Positions 11,545 through 24,572 of a stretch of DNA of 64,000 bases are shown in pieces. Position numbers and translations under genes: made by a program. Each line of letters begins with the position of its first letter. The stretch's first letter is position 1. The notes under the pieces were generated by a model. It had not been told where the DNA came from and did not search any database. It saw only the letters and a program-made list of their open reading frames with translations. The stretch comes from Blepharisma japonicum (Eukaryota; Ciliophora; Heterotrichea; Heterotrichida; Blepharismidae), in assembly GCA_949751835.1 (NCBI GenBank), contig CATKHK010000024.1, positions 427,840-491,839 on the forward strand. Direction: 5' to 3'.

Positions 11545-11992
11545 AAATTTGTGTTGAGATGTAGCGCGATAATCAGGCTCAAATCTACTTTACTTCGTCA
11601 TAAAATTATATAGATTCAAGTATTTTCCTAAATTTTCGAGAGTATACCTTTACTCTCTTAATGATCAACACAATCAAAGCCGATTTTGATTATTTGCTAT
11701 AACAATCAATTGCTTTTAAATTTCTGCATAAAGTCTTGACAGAAATTCTTTAAATTGTAAGCTTAGAGAGCATTTCATTTGCTTTTATATGTGTAAGCAT
11801 ATCTAGCTTGTTAATAATTGCTTCGTCATGGCATTCTATTGCATAAAAATATCTGTCTAAATTTTTGAGAGCGTTCCCTTTATTAAAATAAATATCAGTA
11901 TCAGGTTTGAGCTTGAGTGCTTCATTGGAGCAGTCTATTGCTCTAAGATTTCTACCTATATTATAAAAGTCATTCCTTAATTAAATAAACTT
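11545..11992 (-). pseudogene. Decayed TPR gene fragment
   Basis: The minus strand is a degraded copy of the N-terminal part of the TPR gene at 1299-3197. The recognisable DNA includes the 34-codon modules (segments for FYDEAI, LGR..EAIE and the leader region near 11960). Frameshifts and deletions break it throughout and the start codon region is lost. The spacer behind it also matches the one behind the intact TPR gene. Confidence 0.75.
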
Positions 11993-12168
11993 ATAATAAT
12001 TAGAGATTGAAAACTTTGTCTATATTTCCAAATTTTATCTAATAGTTGTTTAAATTAAAATAAAAATAAGCGAAAATAAAAGCAAAGATAAAAATCAAAT
12101 AAATAGAAAATGAAGTTGCTTAATATAAAAAGTAATTAAAATGAACTCCTTGAATCTTCAAACACATA

Positions 12169-14475
12169 TTAATTAATTTTTTTAGTAACTATAGTTTTAT
12201 ATTCGCCAATAGATAATGGGAGCTGAAAATAAAGATTTGACTCTTTTCATCTATGCTTGTTAAAATATAAAGTAGCAAGTCAAAGGAATGAAAATATTCT
12301 TGAATGGAAATCATTGAGCTGCTTCGTATTGACAATCTCCACAACATATTTTAAAATTACTTCTGCTTTTTGCCATGCCTCAGGAAAGCATATAATATAA
12401 ATTTTAGCAAGTTCTATATAATCAATCATACAATCTAATTCATTAAAGCTTATATTTTCGCAAGAATTGTGTACAATTTTGTCTATATTTAATAATTTTT
12501 CAGCCTCACTCAAGCATTCTTTTGCTTTTTTGGTTTGATTTAAAGCTATATAAAGCTCTGCTCATTGAATTTTGCAATAAGGTAATCTAAATTTTAAATG
12601 TACATTTTTTTTTAATATTTCATTTATTCTGGCCAAAATAATTCCACATTTTTCATAATCAGAAATATTATAAAAATAACTAAAAACGTAACTAGACGAA
12701 TTCATAAAAAAATCAATTTTGTGGATATCATAGGAATCAATAAATCCAATTGCTTCAGTAAAAAATTCATGAGCTATTTTTGTCTCACAGAAGAGATAGC
12801 ACAACTGTCCAATATAAGAATTCACAATAAATAATTCATTTTTATAAACTTCAGAAAATGTATCCATAACTTTTTTGGCACCAACTAGATTTTCTAATGC
12901 CTTAGAATTATTGAGTATATAAAAATATGCAATTCCAATAGAAACTTTCACAAATAACAGCTCATACCCTGAGCAGTAATTTTCTATACTCTCAAAATAT
13001 TCTAAGGCATCCTTATAGCATTTTCTATTTAAATAAAATACTCCAAATGCTTTATAGATTGCTCTGATTTTTAGATCACCTAAAGGCAAAATACCCATCA
13101 AAGATTTAGCTGTAAAAAGAAGCTGGTGAGCTTTTTTAAAGTCACCTTTAAAGATATAAATGTTTACTAAATATAAGCATATGCTTGATACTTCATAAGA
13201 ATTGCAAAATTCTCTTTGTTTGGACAATTTTATGCACATTCAAATAATTTCAAATGCTTTGTCATGATTATTTAGAAGATAATAAATTTCTCCAATAGTC
13301 GCATAAAATTTAAATTTAGCCTTAGTTAGTAAGCTTGCTTGATCAAAGATTTTAAGAATTTTCTTTAGTTTTTTTGGCTTTTTTAGGGAGTTATATGTTA
13401 ATGCCAAACCACGATAAGCTTCAATTAAAAGCTCTGAAAATTCATCATTCTTCAATTCATTATGATATTTGATTGATTTCATAAAATATCTTTTTGCATT
13501 TTTGTAATTTTGATTATTATAATGTAATCAGCCTAGCTCTTGGTTGATATTAATTGCATCATATTCATAGCCAAAGTTTCAGCAAAAGATTTTTACTCTA
13601 AGGAGGAAATTAAAGAGGCATCTAGTCATATTTTCATTTCCAAATATTGCTGAAAGTACTCTACCCAAAGAATTTTTTAATATTAATTCATTTGTTTGTG
13701 ATGATTTAATATGTAATCTTTTTCATTCTTTTAAGAGTTTACCAGAATCCTCTTTCTCTATTAACTTTTTCAGAATATTACTAAACTCCTCACAAATATA
13801 TAAAATTTCTTGAATTGAATGATGATAATAAAATTCTTTATAGCTCAGCAAACTTTGAATTAATTCATAGGCCATCTCATATTCAGAAATTTGTATAAAA
13901 TTGCAAAATAATATATAGCAAAAACTTGATAGATGAGACTCATTATAGATTGCCTTGTATTCCCATCCATGAATGTATCTTTGATCCTCGAATATAAAAT
14001 AATTGAAATCAAAGACATATGTTCTAAAAGTTTTATAAAAAGAGATCAAATCTTCTGGAGATCTAAAATTTTTTACATATTCTTCTGCTTTAAACTCGGA
14101 CTCAATTAAAAAATATTCAAAAGGGCTGAAAATTAATTTTGTAGAGACGAGTTGTTTTCTGTTCAAAAACATTAAGATTCTATCACAGTAGTTATAGGCT
14201 TCACTTATTGTATCTAATCTAGAACTGTATTCTTCTGAATCATCATGAGAGTTTGGATTGATTAAATTACTAGCATAATAGTTAAATTTCTGCTTTATTG
14301 CGAGTATAAAATTGATCAAAATTGCTTTTGATTTATTGTTGACTGGGATTTTTATTCGCTCTAGGCTGCAACCTTGATTTTTGTAATAAAAATAATGCTT
14401 TGAACAAGCAAAGTGACCGCAGCTTGATACGAAGATTGCATCAAAACAATCAAGAGAGCAACTCTCCTCTTTCAT
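12169..14475 (-). CDS. Cys/His-TPR family protein C, intact, 768 aa
   Basis: This is one continuous 2307-nt frame with seven in-frame TGA codons read as Trp (for example EWKRL at 13723, FCWNF, ELGWLH, and HRWKES near the end) and a TAA stop. The cluster is at residues 6-27 (C6, C10, C19, C24, H27) within CSLDCFDAIFVSSC and ACSKHYF. SPFEYFLIE lies at 117-125, FDFNYFIFEDQRYIHGW at about 155-171 and SEYEMAYELIQ at about 197-207. From about residue 330 the sequence is paired amphipathic helices of TPR type, with repeats such as IYKAFGVFYLN and YKNELFIVNSYIG. There is no signal peptide or membrane segment. It is a good reference copy for judging lesions in its paralogues. Function unknown. Confidence 0.88.
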
Positions 14476-14712
14476 TATTATTTATATTTTTATTTATAAA
14501 TTACGCCTTATAGATATTGGTTTTAAATAATAATTATTTTAAATTTAAATTAATAGATAGAATTTCACACAATTATAAAATTTTTCTTTTTATTAAAATT
14601 AAAATAAAAAAACAGAAAAGAATTAATTGATTATTCATTAAGTCTATCTGCGGCGCAATACATTATATTTGAGTAGTATTATTAATTAACTTGCATATTT
14701 ATTTGAAACCTT

Positions 14713-17264
14713 CTATTCAGAAAAGTTCAAATATTTCGTCAATAAAACGTCACTTGGTTTAAGATCTCTCACTGCTCTAGAGCTATGCTTAAATTGATTA
14801 TACAAATCTAATGATAGCTCACTGCAGCGTGTTGTCTCTTCCCATTTATGCTCTTTAAAATAGAGAATCCTATGACAGTAATATATAGCTAATTTGGAAA
14901 ATCGATCATTGCGTCTCTTGGTGCTAACAACCTCTTCAGCGTATTTTAAAATTTCCTGAGTCTTTTGACGATATTCATCGAAAATATTAAATAAAATGGC
15001 AAGTTCGATATAGTCACTTATACAATCTAAGTAATTGATTTTTCTAGATTTTTGAGAAGACAATAAAATGTTGTTTATATTTAATAGTTTTTCAGCATTT
15101 TTCAAACATATTATTGCTTCGTTAATTTGATTTGAAGCTATATACAGCTTTGCTCTTTGAATAAAGTAATAAGGCTTTCTAAATTTCAGATAGTCGTTAT
15201 TTTTTAATATTTTTTTTATTCTTAGAAAAACAACCCTACATTTTTCATAGTCGGATTTTCCATAAAAATATTGAAAGACAAAGCTTTGGGATTTCAAAAA
15301 AATATCAATTTTAAAAACATCATAATGGTGTATAAAATTAAAAGCTGCAATAAAGTATTTTTCTGCTATTTTTAATCTGCCTATAATATTGTATAGTTCT
15401 CCAATATACGCATTAACAATAAATAATTCATTTTTATAACTTTCAGTAAAGGCAGACATTATTTTTTTGGCTTTACTTAGGCATATCAATGCTATTTCAA
15501 ATTTCCGCATCCAAAAATAAGCAATTCCCATAGAAAGCTTAGTAAATAGTACTTCATGCTCAGAGCATTTATTATCCATGAGTTTAAAGTATTCCAAAGC
15601 CTCTTCATACCTTTGGCTGTTTAAATAAAATACTCCAAATGCTTTATAAATTTTTTGCTTATTTGGATCTGTTATAGGTAAAATGCTTAACAAAGATTTA
15701 GCATAACAAATAAATTTATGTGCTCTCATAAAATCGCCTTTTCAGGTATTAATTTCTGCTAAATAAAGCCACAAATTTGATAATTCGTAAGAGTGAATAA
15801 AAGATTTTTGCTTAGACATTTTAATGCATTTCCATATATTTTTAAGAGCTTCATCAAAATTATTTAGAAGATAATAAATCTCTCCAATAGCTGCGTAAAA
15901 TAGAAATTTATCCTTAAATGCTGCACTTTCAATAATTTGAAGAATCTCAATCACTTTTACTTTGTTCTTTAAGGCACTATATACTACTGCCAAACTACGA
16001 TAAATTTCAATTAAAAAATCTAAGAATTTATCACGAGCAACTTCTTCCTTGTATTTAATTGCGTTCATAAAACACATTATTGCATCAGTATAGTTTTTAT
16101 TATTATAATAGATTCATCCTAGCATTTGATTAAATCTAACTACATCTTTCATGAAACCACAGTTTCAGCAAGTATTCATTACTTCTATAAAGCATATAGC
16201 GAGATTGTCGATATTATCAATCACTGAAAGCAACAAATTTGAAGCATTTTTTATGATGATTTCATTTACTACTATTAATTTTTTATCTATATCATTTCAT
16301 TGCTCTAACAAGTGAGAATAATTCTTTTTATTTATAATGTTTTCAAGAATTTCCTTAAAAGTAATAGCCATTTCTACATAGTTTTTAATAATTGTAGGAT
16401 TATAATAAAGCTCTTTACAGCTCAAGACATTTTGAATTAATTCATATGCCATCTCAAGCTCAGAAAGTTGAATAAAATTCACAGCTATTATAATGAGAAA
16501 ATGTGACAAGTATGGTTGATTGTAATCGGATTTATAAGTCCAGCCGTGAATATATCTTTGTTCTTCGAGCATGAAGTAATTGTAATCAAATATATGCTTC
16601 CTCAATGATTTATGAAAACGAGCTAAATCTCACAAAGCAAATGGGATTCTGAAATCACTTGTGTGGTATCTGAATTCTTTTAGCTCTTTATAATGTATAT
16701 ATAATCCAATTCATCATGGCCCATATTTATGAGTTAAGCAGGTCGGTTAATTCTAAAAATTATATTTACTTGTCAGCCTTTTACTAACAAATAGGGATGC
16801 TTTCTCCTACTCGATGCAGGACTAAGGTTTCCTAGCGATATCCAAAAGAATTTTAAATGTATATATATCAAAGCTTTTTCTTTTGGCTCAATTAAAAAAT
16901 ACTCAAATGGGATGAAAACCGTCTTCATATTGACAAATTTCGTTTTCATCAAAAAGAATTGTAATACATCGCACATGCTTATAATCTCATTAAGTCAGTC
17001 TAAATGAAAACTATAATCCTTATTCTCTTCTAGTAGACTTTGATTAATTAACATACGAGAATAAAAGCTGGCATTTTGCTTTATTGCTCGTATAAATTTG
17101 TCTAGAATTTGTTTTGACTCATTGTTGATTGGGATCTTTATGCGTTCAAGCTTGCAGTTTTGGTTTTTATAATAAAAATAATGCTTAGGGCATGCTTTAA
17201 TCTTACCACAATCAGATATATATATTGCATCAAAAGAATCAAGAGAGCAGCTTACTCTTTTCAT
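14713..17264 (-). CDS. Cys/His-TPR family protein D (795 aa after insert removal)
   Basis: The start is MKRVSCSLDSFDAIYISDC at 17264 and the stop is TAG at 14713, the only TAG stop among the family members. The Cys/His cluster, FIPFEYFLIEP, FDYNYFMLEEQRYIHGW and LEMAYELIQN follow in order, then TPR-like helices. Trp is encoded by TGA (16995, 16297 and elsewhere) as well as TGG (HGW). A 164-bp insert interrupts the codons for ALIYIH. Excising one repeat unit gives 2388 nt with an open frame reading IYIHYKELKEF across the join. The C-terminus keeps the family element KWEETTRCSELSLDLYNQF. Function unknown. Confidence 0.85.
16692..16855. mobile_element. 164-bp insertion with 12-bp direct repeat
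   Basis: The direct repeat AATGTATATATA lies at 16692-16703 and 16856-16867, spaced 164 bp (not a multiple of 3). The insert brings TGA, TAA and TAG codons into the host frame, and precise excision restores it. The sequence is unrelated at a glance to the 169-bp element. The repeat contains TA, as expected of a TA-type IES pointer, but is much longer than two bases. Confidence 0.82.
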
Positions 17265-18199
17265 GTTTTGATATTACTATTACTATCATTTTTATTGATG
17301 AAAATATCACCATCGAAACATAAGCCGCAATCAACTCATTTCCGTAGACAGAAATGAATAAGTATTAAGAAGATAAGTTAAAATGTATTAAGTATTTTTC
17401 TATGCAATATAAGCTATAATAAAGAATTGTAGACGATAGTTTTGGCCGAAGAATTCTATAATATCATGCATCCTTACGATTTTGCAATTTTCCTTATTTG
17501 CTCGAAGAAAAATTTGTTTTCTAAATATTTGGTATATAAGTAAGCTTTGCTTTAATTTTAAAGTTTGCATAATTTTAATATCCATAATAGAAACAATAAA
17601 TTTATTAAGAAAGCTATTTCAGGTCCATGCTTCACTTAAAAAATTCTATTTTTCCTAGAAACACTTGAAATTTTTTGTTTTCTGACGATCTCCAAAATTG
17701 GGTATGCTATCATCTATCAGAGAGATTAATACTCTTTTTAAATTAAGGACCTAGTGGCATCAAGTTCCTATTCCAGTTGGTTTCAACTAGAGATAATAGT
17801 CTTGGTCTCTTTCACGCCTAAAGCTCAATATAAATCATCAAAATTCTTCATCTTCCGAGTCATTGAAACTTGAGTACAAAGTGCGCTATATTCGTGATAA
17901 AATTAAAGGATAATCTCAATTTTATGATTTCTTAATAACTTTGCCATTTTTCTGAAAACAGGTCATTTTTACAATGCCTATTACTTTGAAAATATTTTGC
18001 ATAAATGTGTAATTTCATGCTCTATCGAAGCTGCAAAATTAATTCAATAAATTAAAATTTAAATTATAATAGATAGAATTTCAAACATTTATAAAATTTT
18101 CCTTTATCATCGAAATTAAAAGACAGAAAAGAATTAATTGCATTAAAGCTATCTGCGGCTCAATATATTATATTTAAGTAGAGTTATTTTTATTATTAA
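17265..18199. other. Spacer with an unidentified relic
   Basis: The stretch 17400-17585 reads on the minus strand as a 61-codon frame containing KLKQSLLIYQIFRKQIF and MHDIIEFFGQNYR. A diverged copy lies around 3535-3680. It has no recognisable domain and probably is a relic. The rest (17591-18199) is A+T-rich with no gene that I can support. The last part resembles the 3' spacers of the genes at 14713 and 24573. Confidence 0.45.
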
Positions 18200-20650
18200 T
18201 TAACTTTGGATATGCATTTGATACTTTCTATTCATAAATTTCAAATATTTCTCCATTGAAACTGCCCTTGGCTTAGGATTTCTCACTGCTTTAGAGTTAT
18301 GCTTAAATTGCTTATACAAATCTAAAGATATTTGATTGCAGCGCCTTGACTTTTCCCATTTTTGCTCTTTAAAATATAGAGCTCCAAGACAGTAATATAT
18401 AGCTAATTTGGAAAATCGATCATTGAGTCTATTGGTGTTAACAACCTTTTCAGCGTATTTTAAAATACTTTTTGCCTTTTGACGATATTCATCAGAAATA
18501 TTAAATAAATTGATATAAATTTTAGCGAGTTCTATATAGTCACTAATAAGATCTAAATCATTGATTTTTATAGATTTTTGAGAATATAATAAAATGTTGT
18601 TTATATCTAATAGTTTTTCGGCTTTTCTCAAACATTTTTCTGCTTTTTGAATTTTATTTAAAGCTATATGCAGTTCTGCTTTTTGAATAAAGTAATAAGG
18701 CTTTCTAAATTTCAGATGGTTGTTATTTTTTAATATTTGATTTATTCTCAGAATAACAACTTTACATTTTGTATAGTCGGATTTTCAATAAAAATAACTA
18801 AAGACAAAGCTTTGGGATACCAAAAACATATCAATTTTAAAAATATCATAATAGTTTATAAATTTAAAAGCTACATTAAAGTATTTTTCCGCTTTTTCTA
18901 ATTTGCCTCTAAGATTGTATAATTCTCCAATATACGCATTAGCAATAAATAATTCATTTTTATAACTTTCAGTAAATTCAGACATTAGATTTTTTGCTTC
19001 AATTAGGAATTTTTTTGCTCTAAAAATTCTTAGCATTCAAAAATAAACAATTCCCATAGAAAGCTTAGTAAACAGCACTTCATGATTAGATCATTTATTT
19101 TTCATGAGTTTAAAGTTTTTTAAAGCATCCTCATATCATTGCCTGTTTAAATAAAATACTCCAAATGCTTTATAAATTTCTTGCTCATTTTGATCTGCTA
19201 TAGGTAAATTGCTAAGAAAAGATTTCGCAACGCAAAGAGATTCGTGTGCTTTTGTAAAATTGCCTTTTCAGGTATGAATTTCTGCTATATAAAGCCATAA
19301 ATTTGATAATTCATAAGCGTGCATAAGATTGTTTTGCTTAGACTTTTTTATGCATTTAAATATAATTTCATAAGCTTTATCAAAATCATTTAGAAGATAA
19401 TGAATCTCTCCAATAGTTGCCAAATATAAAAATTTATCTTTAGTTAAGGAGCATTCAAATTCAACTTCACTAAGAATTTGTTTAATCGCTTCATAATTTT
19501 TTAGAGCCCTATATGCTTTTGCCAAACAACGATAATCTCCAATTAAATATTCTAAGGAGTCATTTCAGATGCCCACCTTATATTGCCATGCAGATTCATC
19601 TAGGAGACGCTTTTTATAAAAATTAATCGATTTCATAGAGTATATTACTGATTTTTCATAGTTTTTATTGTTATAATAGAGTAATCCTAGCTCTTGATTA
19701 ATTTTATTTGCAAAACTTTTAGAACCAAACTTAGACAAGTATTCAACATCACAGAGGATTTTACAGTAATATACAGAAATATTATTGTCGATAGACATCA
19801 TATCAAGCACTCGGCCCAACCAATAATATGCCCAATAAACTAATATTTTGGATGAATGACGACGGGTTGATTTTTCGATTAAAGCAGATCTGTTTAACTT
19901 CTTTAAAAATTTTGGTAATAAACCATTAATATTTTTATTTCATTTCTCATGCAGCTGAGAGTAATTTTCTTTCTTTATAATTTTTTTTAGGATATTCCCA
20001 AATAATTTAAAAATCTTTTTCAATTTTCCAATTGAAGAGCGATCGTAAAATTCTAAATAACTTATGAGATTTTGATACAATTCATATGCCATCTCGTATT
20101 CAGATGTTTTAATAAAATCCAAAAATATTTCAACATAAATCTTTGATAGACGACGGTTTAGATTATAAGAAGACTTATAAGCCCAGCCATGTATATATTT
20201 TTGATCCTCAAGTCCAAAATAATTGAAATCAAACACATGTGCTTTAACTGCTCGACAAAGTTCTAATAAATCCACCCGATTTCAATTTTGCTTTATATAT
20301 TGTTGAGCTTTTTCCTTTGGCTGAGTTAAAAAATATTCGAAAGGGCTTAAAATGAGCTTCATATGAACAAATTTCTTTCTCTGCAAAAATATGATGATTC
20401 GGTTGCAGTAATGGAAAGCCTCATCTAATCATTTTCATTTCTTTTTATATTCTTTAAATATTCACTTTAATTTGATTAAATGAAGAAGTAAAATTTCTTT
20501 GGATTCTGTGTTTATTGGCATTTTTATACGTTCTAGTTTATGCCCTTGGGCTATATCTGAAAAATAATGCTTTGGACATGCTTTAAACTGATCATCACTG
20601 CATGTAAAGATTGCGTCTAAAAGGCAACAAGAGCAGCATACTTTTGCCAT
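18200..20650 (-). CDS. Cys/His-TPR family protein E, intact, 816 aa
   Basis: A single 2451-nt frame runs from MAKVCCSCCLLDAIF at 20650 to TAA at 18200, with many TGA-Trp codons (20462, two in KKKWKWL, 18785 in YFYWKSDY). The upstream in-frame ATG (20698) is less likely because the family starts at MAK/MKR. The N-terminal cluster differs from genes A-D: the Cys at position 19 is replaced by Asp (CSDD), while a CxxC (C6, C9) is present before the KACPKH element. FEYFLTQP, FDFNYFGLEDQKYIHGW and SEYEMAYELYQN follow. The helical region has the recurrent ATIGEIHYLLNDFDKA and NELFIANAYIGELYNL units, and it ends LKFMNRKYQMHIQS. Closest relatives are the genes at 21651-24113 and 24573-27952. Confidence 0.88.
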
Positions 20651-21650
20651 GCTTGATATTTTATTTTTATCACCTATTCTAAAATAAAAATTTTCCAATG
20701 CTGATGAATTTTACTACCTAGAAATAGCTGAAGAAAATCACTCAGAAATTAAAATTATTATAATCTATTTTTTCTAGCCATCCATGAATGTATTTTGATC
20801 TTCAATTTGAAAATAATTGAAAGAAAACAAATACACTAAGATTATGGGTTTACAACTCATATATTTTCTAGCTTTTTATAAACTTTAAGATACTTTGCAT
20901 ATTTTAAAGCTGTGCTTGGTGCTGAATTAAAAAATTCCTAAAGAGTTAAAATAAATTTAATGGAAATGAATTTCTTTGATTTTAAAAACTTTTAAGTATT
21001 ATTACAAGAAGCATCAAATTTTTTTAATTATTCATCAAAGTTTACAAGAAATTTTGGCTGCATGACTTTTAATCGTTCTACTAGAGATGCTGTTAGATGT
21101 TATTACTGGATTTTTACTTTAAAAGCTATTGATTCTTCTTTCAATGAATCACCCTTTTTATCTTCAATTTTTCAGTATCATGCCCTGTTTTCCCTATAAT
21201 GTTAACCATCTTTACTGCAAGCATAAATCAAAATTTTACTAGGGATTAGAAGTTAAAAAGTTCCTTAGTTTAAAAAGAAATTCAATTGTTATTGCGCTAG
21301 AATTTTAATCTTAAATTGGGCTTAGTGTTCATAGGCTTTAAAATTTTGCTAATAAAAAACATTAAAATATCTATTGACCATATTTTGAGGAAATTCTATA
21401 GCATTTACCTATATTTCATATGCTAGCTAGATTTAGCAAACTAATCATTGCTTGGTGAGCCAAACTATAGAGGCATACGTTTCGAATCATATAGAAACAA
21501 GTAATTAAAATATATTTTAATAAAAGATTTAGGAATTATAAAAGAGTAACCTTTAGCAACAGGAAAAAAATTGTGTACCAAAACCTCTAGTGAGCTGTTT
21601 TTCGGATTGAATATAGTATATATAATATTTAAATAATACTTTTTTTATTA
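20651..21650 (-). pseudogene. Spacer with a Cys/His-TPR relic (about 20760-21060)
   Basis: The minus strand of about 20760-21060 matches the middle region of the copy at 33257-35136: degraded equivalents of KKFISMNF, IFSPIEYFLIQPPSKALKYV and the YF..ED..YIHGW segment. Frameshifts and stops are frequent and no N- or C-terminus is present. The remaining 21061-21650 holds nothing that I can identify. Confidence 0.6.
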
Positions 21651-24113
21651 TTAATTTTTAATATTTATTTGATACTTTCTACCCATAAATTTCGAATATT
21701 TCTCCATTGAAACTGCCCATTTTTTAAAATCTCTCACTGCTTTAGAGTTATGCTTAAATTGCTTATACAAATCTAAAGATATCTGATAGTAGCGCTTTGA
21801 CTTTTCCCATTTTTGCTCTTTAAAATATAGAGCTCAAAGACAGTAATTAATAGCTAATTTCGAAAACATATCATTGAGTCTCTTGGTGTTAACAACCTTT
21901 TCAGCGTATTTTAAAATTTTTTTTGCCTTTTGACGATATTCATCAGAAGTATTAGATAAATTGATATAAACTTTAGCGAGTTCTATATAGTCACTTATGC
22001 AATCTAAATCATTGATTTTTATAGATTTTTGAGGAGTCAAAATAATTTTGTTTGCGTTCAATAACACCTCAGCTTTGCTCAAACATTTTTCTGCTTCTTT
22101 CATTTCATTTAAAGACATATGCAGCTCTGCTCATTTAATAAGGTAATAAGGCTTTCTAAATTTTATATGGCGATTAATTTTTAATATTTCATTTATTCTC
22201 AGCAAAATAAATCCGCATTTTTCATAGTCGGATTTTCAATAAAAATAACTAAAGACAAAGCTTTGGGATTTCAAAAATATATCAATATTAAGGATATCAT
22301 AGTGGTCTATAAGATCAAAAGCTTTATTAAAATATTTATCTGCTTTTTTTAAGTTGCCTTTAAGATTGTATAATTCTCCAATGTATGCATTAACAATAAA
22401 TAATTCATTTTTATAACTTTCAGTAAATTCAGACATCATTTGTTTTGCTTTTGATAGCAATTTCCATGCTCTTTTATTTAGCATTCAAAAATAAGCGATT
22501 CCCATACAAAGCTTAGCAAATAGCAGCTCATGATTAGATCATCTATCATTTTGTTCTATACATCTAAAACATTTTAGAGCCTCTTTATAGCGTTGGCTTA
22601 CTAAATAAAATACTCCAGATTTTTTATAAATTTCTTGCTCATTTGAATCTGTTGTATATAAAATGCTACACAAAGATTTGGCACAAGAAAGAGATTCATT
22701 TGCTTTTTTAAAATCGCCTTTTCAGGTATGAATTTCTGCTAAACGAAGCCGTAAATTTGATAATTCGTAAGAGTGCACACATCTTATTTTATTAGACATT
22801 CTAATGCATTTCATTATATATTTAAAAGCTCTATTGAAATTATTCAGAAGATAATGGATCTCTCCAATCATTGCATAAAATTGGAATTTAAATTGAGAAC
22901 TTGAACTTTTAAATTTGAATAGATCAAGAATTGCTCTAACCTTATCATTATTCTTTGCGGCGCTATATGCTTTTGCCAATCAAAGATAAGCCTCAATTCA
23001 ATATTCTAAAGAGTCATTTCAGAGACCCTTTCTATTCTGTCATGTGTCTTCTAAGAGATGCTCTCTATGCCAAGCAATCGATTTATTAAACCGTTCTATG
23101 GCTTTTGTATAGTTTTTACTGCCATAATAGAGTAATCCGAGCTCTTGATTAATTATATTTGCAAAATTTTTAGTAAAACTCATTCTAGAGCATTCAACCT
23201 TACAGAGGATTTTACAGTAATATTCAGAAAGATTGCTATCAATCTTCATCATAGAAATCACTTTATCCAAAAAATAACACAACCAATAATTAACATTTTT
23301 GGACGATTGATCATTTGGCTTTTTATTTGCTTTTTTATAATGTTTAATCGCAAATTTTCATCTCTCATACAGCTGAGAATAATTTTCATTCTTCAACATA
23401 ATTTCTTTGAAGATATTACCAAATCAATCAAAAATCCCTTTAAATTTTTGAATTGAAGAATGATCATAAAATTCTAAATAACTTAAGAGATTCTGATATA
23501 ATTCATATGCCATCTCGTATTCAGACATTTTAATAAAATCCAAAAATATTATACCATAAAAATCCGATAGACGGTCGCGATCGTAAGAAGACTTATAAGC
23601 CCAGCCATGTATATATTTTTGATTTTCAAATTGAAAATAATTGAAATCAAATACATGTGCTCTAATTGATGGACAAAGTTCTAAGAAACCCTCCCGATAT
23701 CAATTTAGCTTTATATATTGTTGAGCTTTTTCCTCTGGCTGAGTTAAAAAATATTCAAAAGGAGTTAAGATTAATTTCTTTAAGACTCATTTTGCTTTTA
23801 TCAAAGATAAGGCGATTCTATTGCAGTAATCAAAACCCTCATTCAATCTGTCTAGATTCTCCTGATATTCTTTAACTTTTTCATAGTTTTTTTCAATTAA
23901 ATTATCACTCCGGGCCTTAAAATTTCACTTTAATTCAACTATAAACCTATATAAAATTTCTTTTGATTTGTTGTTGATTGGGATTTTTATACGTTCTAGT
24001 TTATATCTTTGGGCTTGATCTGAGAAATAACACTTTGCGCATGCTTTAAAATTATCGTCGCTGGATGTAAAGATTGCGTCGAAAAAGCAAAGGGAGCAAC
24101 ATACTTTTGCCAT
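21651..24113 (-). CDS. Cys/His-TPR family protein F, intact, 820 aa
   Basis: One 2463-nt frame runs from MAKVCCSLCFFDAIF at 24113 to TAA at 21651, with TGA read as Trp at numerous family positions (VELKWNF at 23925, LEDTWQNRKGLWND, YFYWKSDY). The cluster again lacks C19 (SSDD) and keeps C6 and C9; the usual His after the last Cys is replaced by Cys (ACAKCYF). The middle motifs FEYFLTQP and FDFNYFQFENQKYIHGW are present. The TPR-like region has the same unit order as E and the end is MGRKYQINIKN. Spacing to gene E is about 1 kb, with its own relic between. Confidence 0.88.
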
Positions 24114-24135
24114 TCTTGATGCTTTATTTTTATAT

Positions 24136-24387
24136 CTATTTTAAAATAAAATTTGGGCAATTTGGATGAATTTTATTATTTGGGGATGATTGATAATTTG
24201 GTAGGATAAGATTATTGATTTTAAAATCTCTCATATATTTTAGCTTTTTTGATTTTTTAAGATTGCTTGCATAATTTAATTTATGAAGAGGAAATTCTTT
24301 AATGAGAAAAATAAGATTTTCACATAGATTTTTACAGCTGCATATGTGAATTGAATCAAAAGTATCAGGAAACATCAGAGTCTTCAT
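24136..24387 (-). pseudogene. N-terminal Cys/His domain fragment
   Basis: An 83-codon frame begins MKTLMFPDTFDSIHICSC and continues EFPLHKLNYAS, clearly the N-terminal domain of the subfamily at 33257-35136 (MKKLRCSFDSFDAIHICSC, EFPNHKIEY). The first Cys and the CxxH are lost, and the frame then joins a segment resembling the later PENI/LKI region and stops. It lies 22 bp upstream of gene F's start, so it could form part of F's 5' region; it is more simply a relic. Confidence 0.6.
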
Positions 24388-24572
24388 ACTTTTTAATTCG
24401 ATTTTTATGAAAATTTCTTTACTATGATTCTACAAATTTGCTGAAATTTAGAATATTCTCTGTTCTTTTTCTAAATTGTCGATTTTATAAAAATAAATTA
24501 AAAGTAAATTATACTTGGATTTCCATCATCACCACCAGCTGTATATTCGAATATATTTATTTTTATTATTAA

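Noticed and set aside
16773-16976. 67-codon minus-strand frame ending RRKHPYLLVKG
   Set aside because: It is gene D running into its 164-bp insert.
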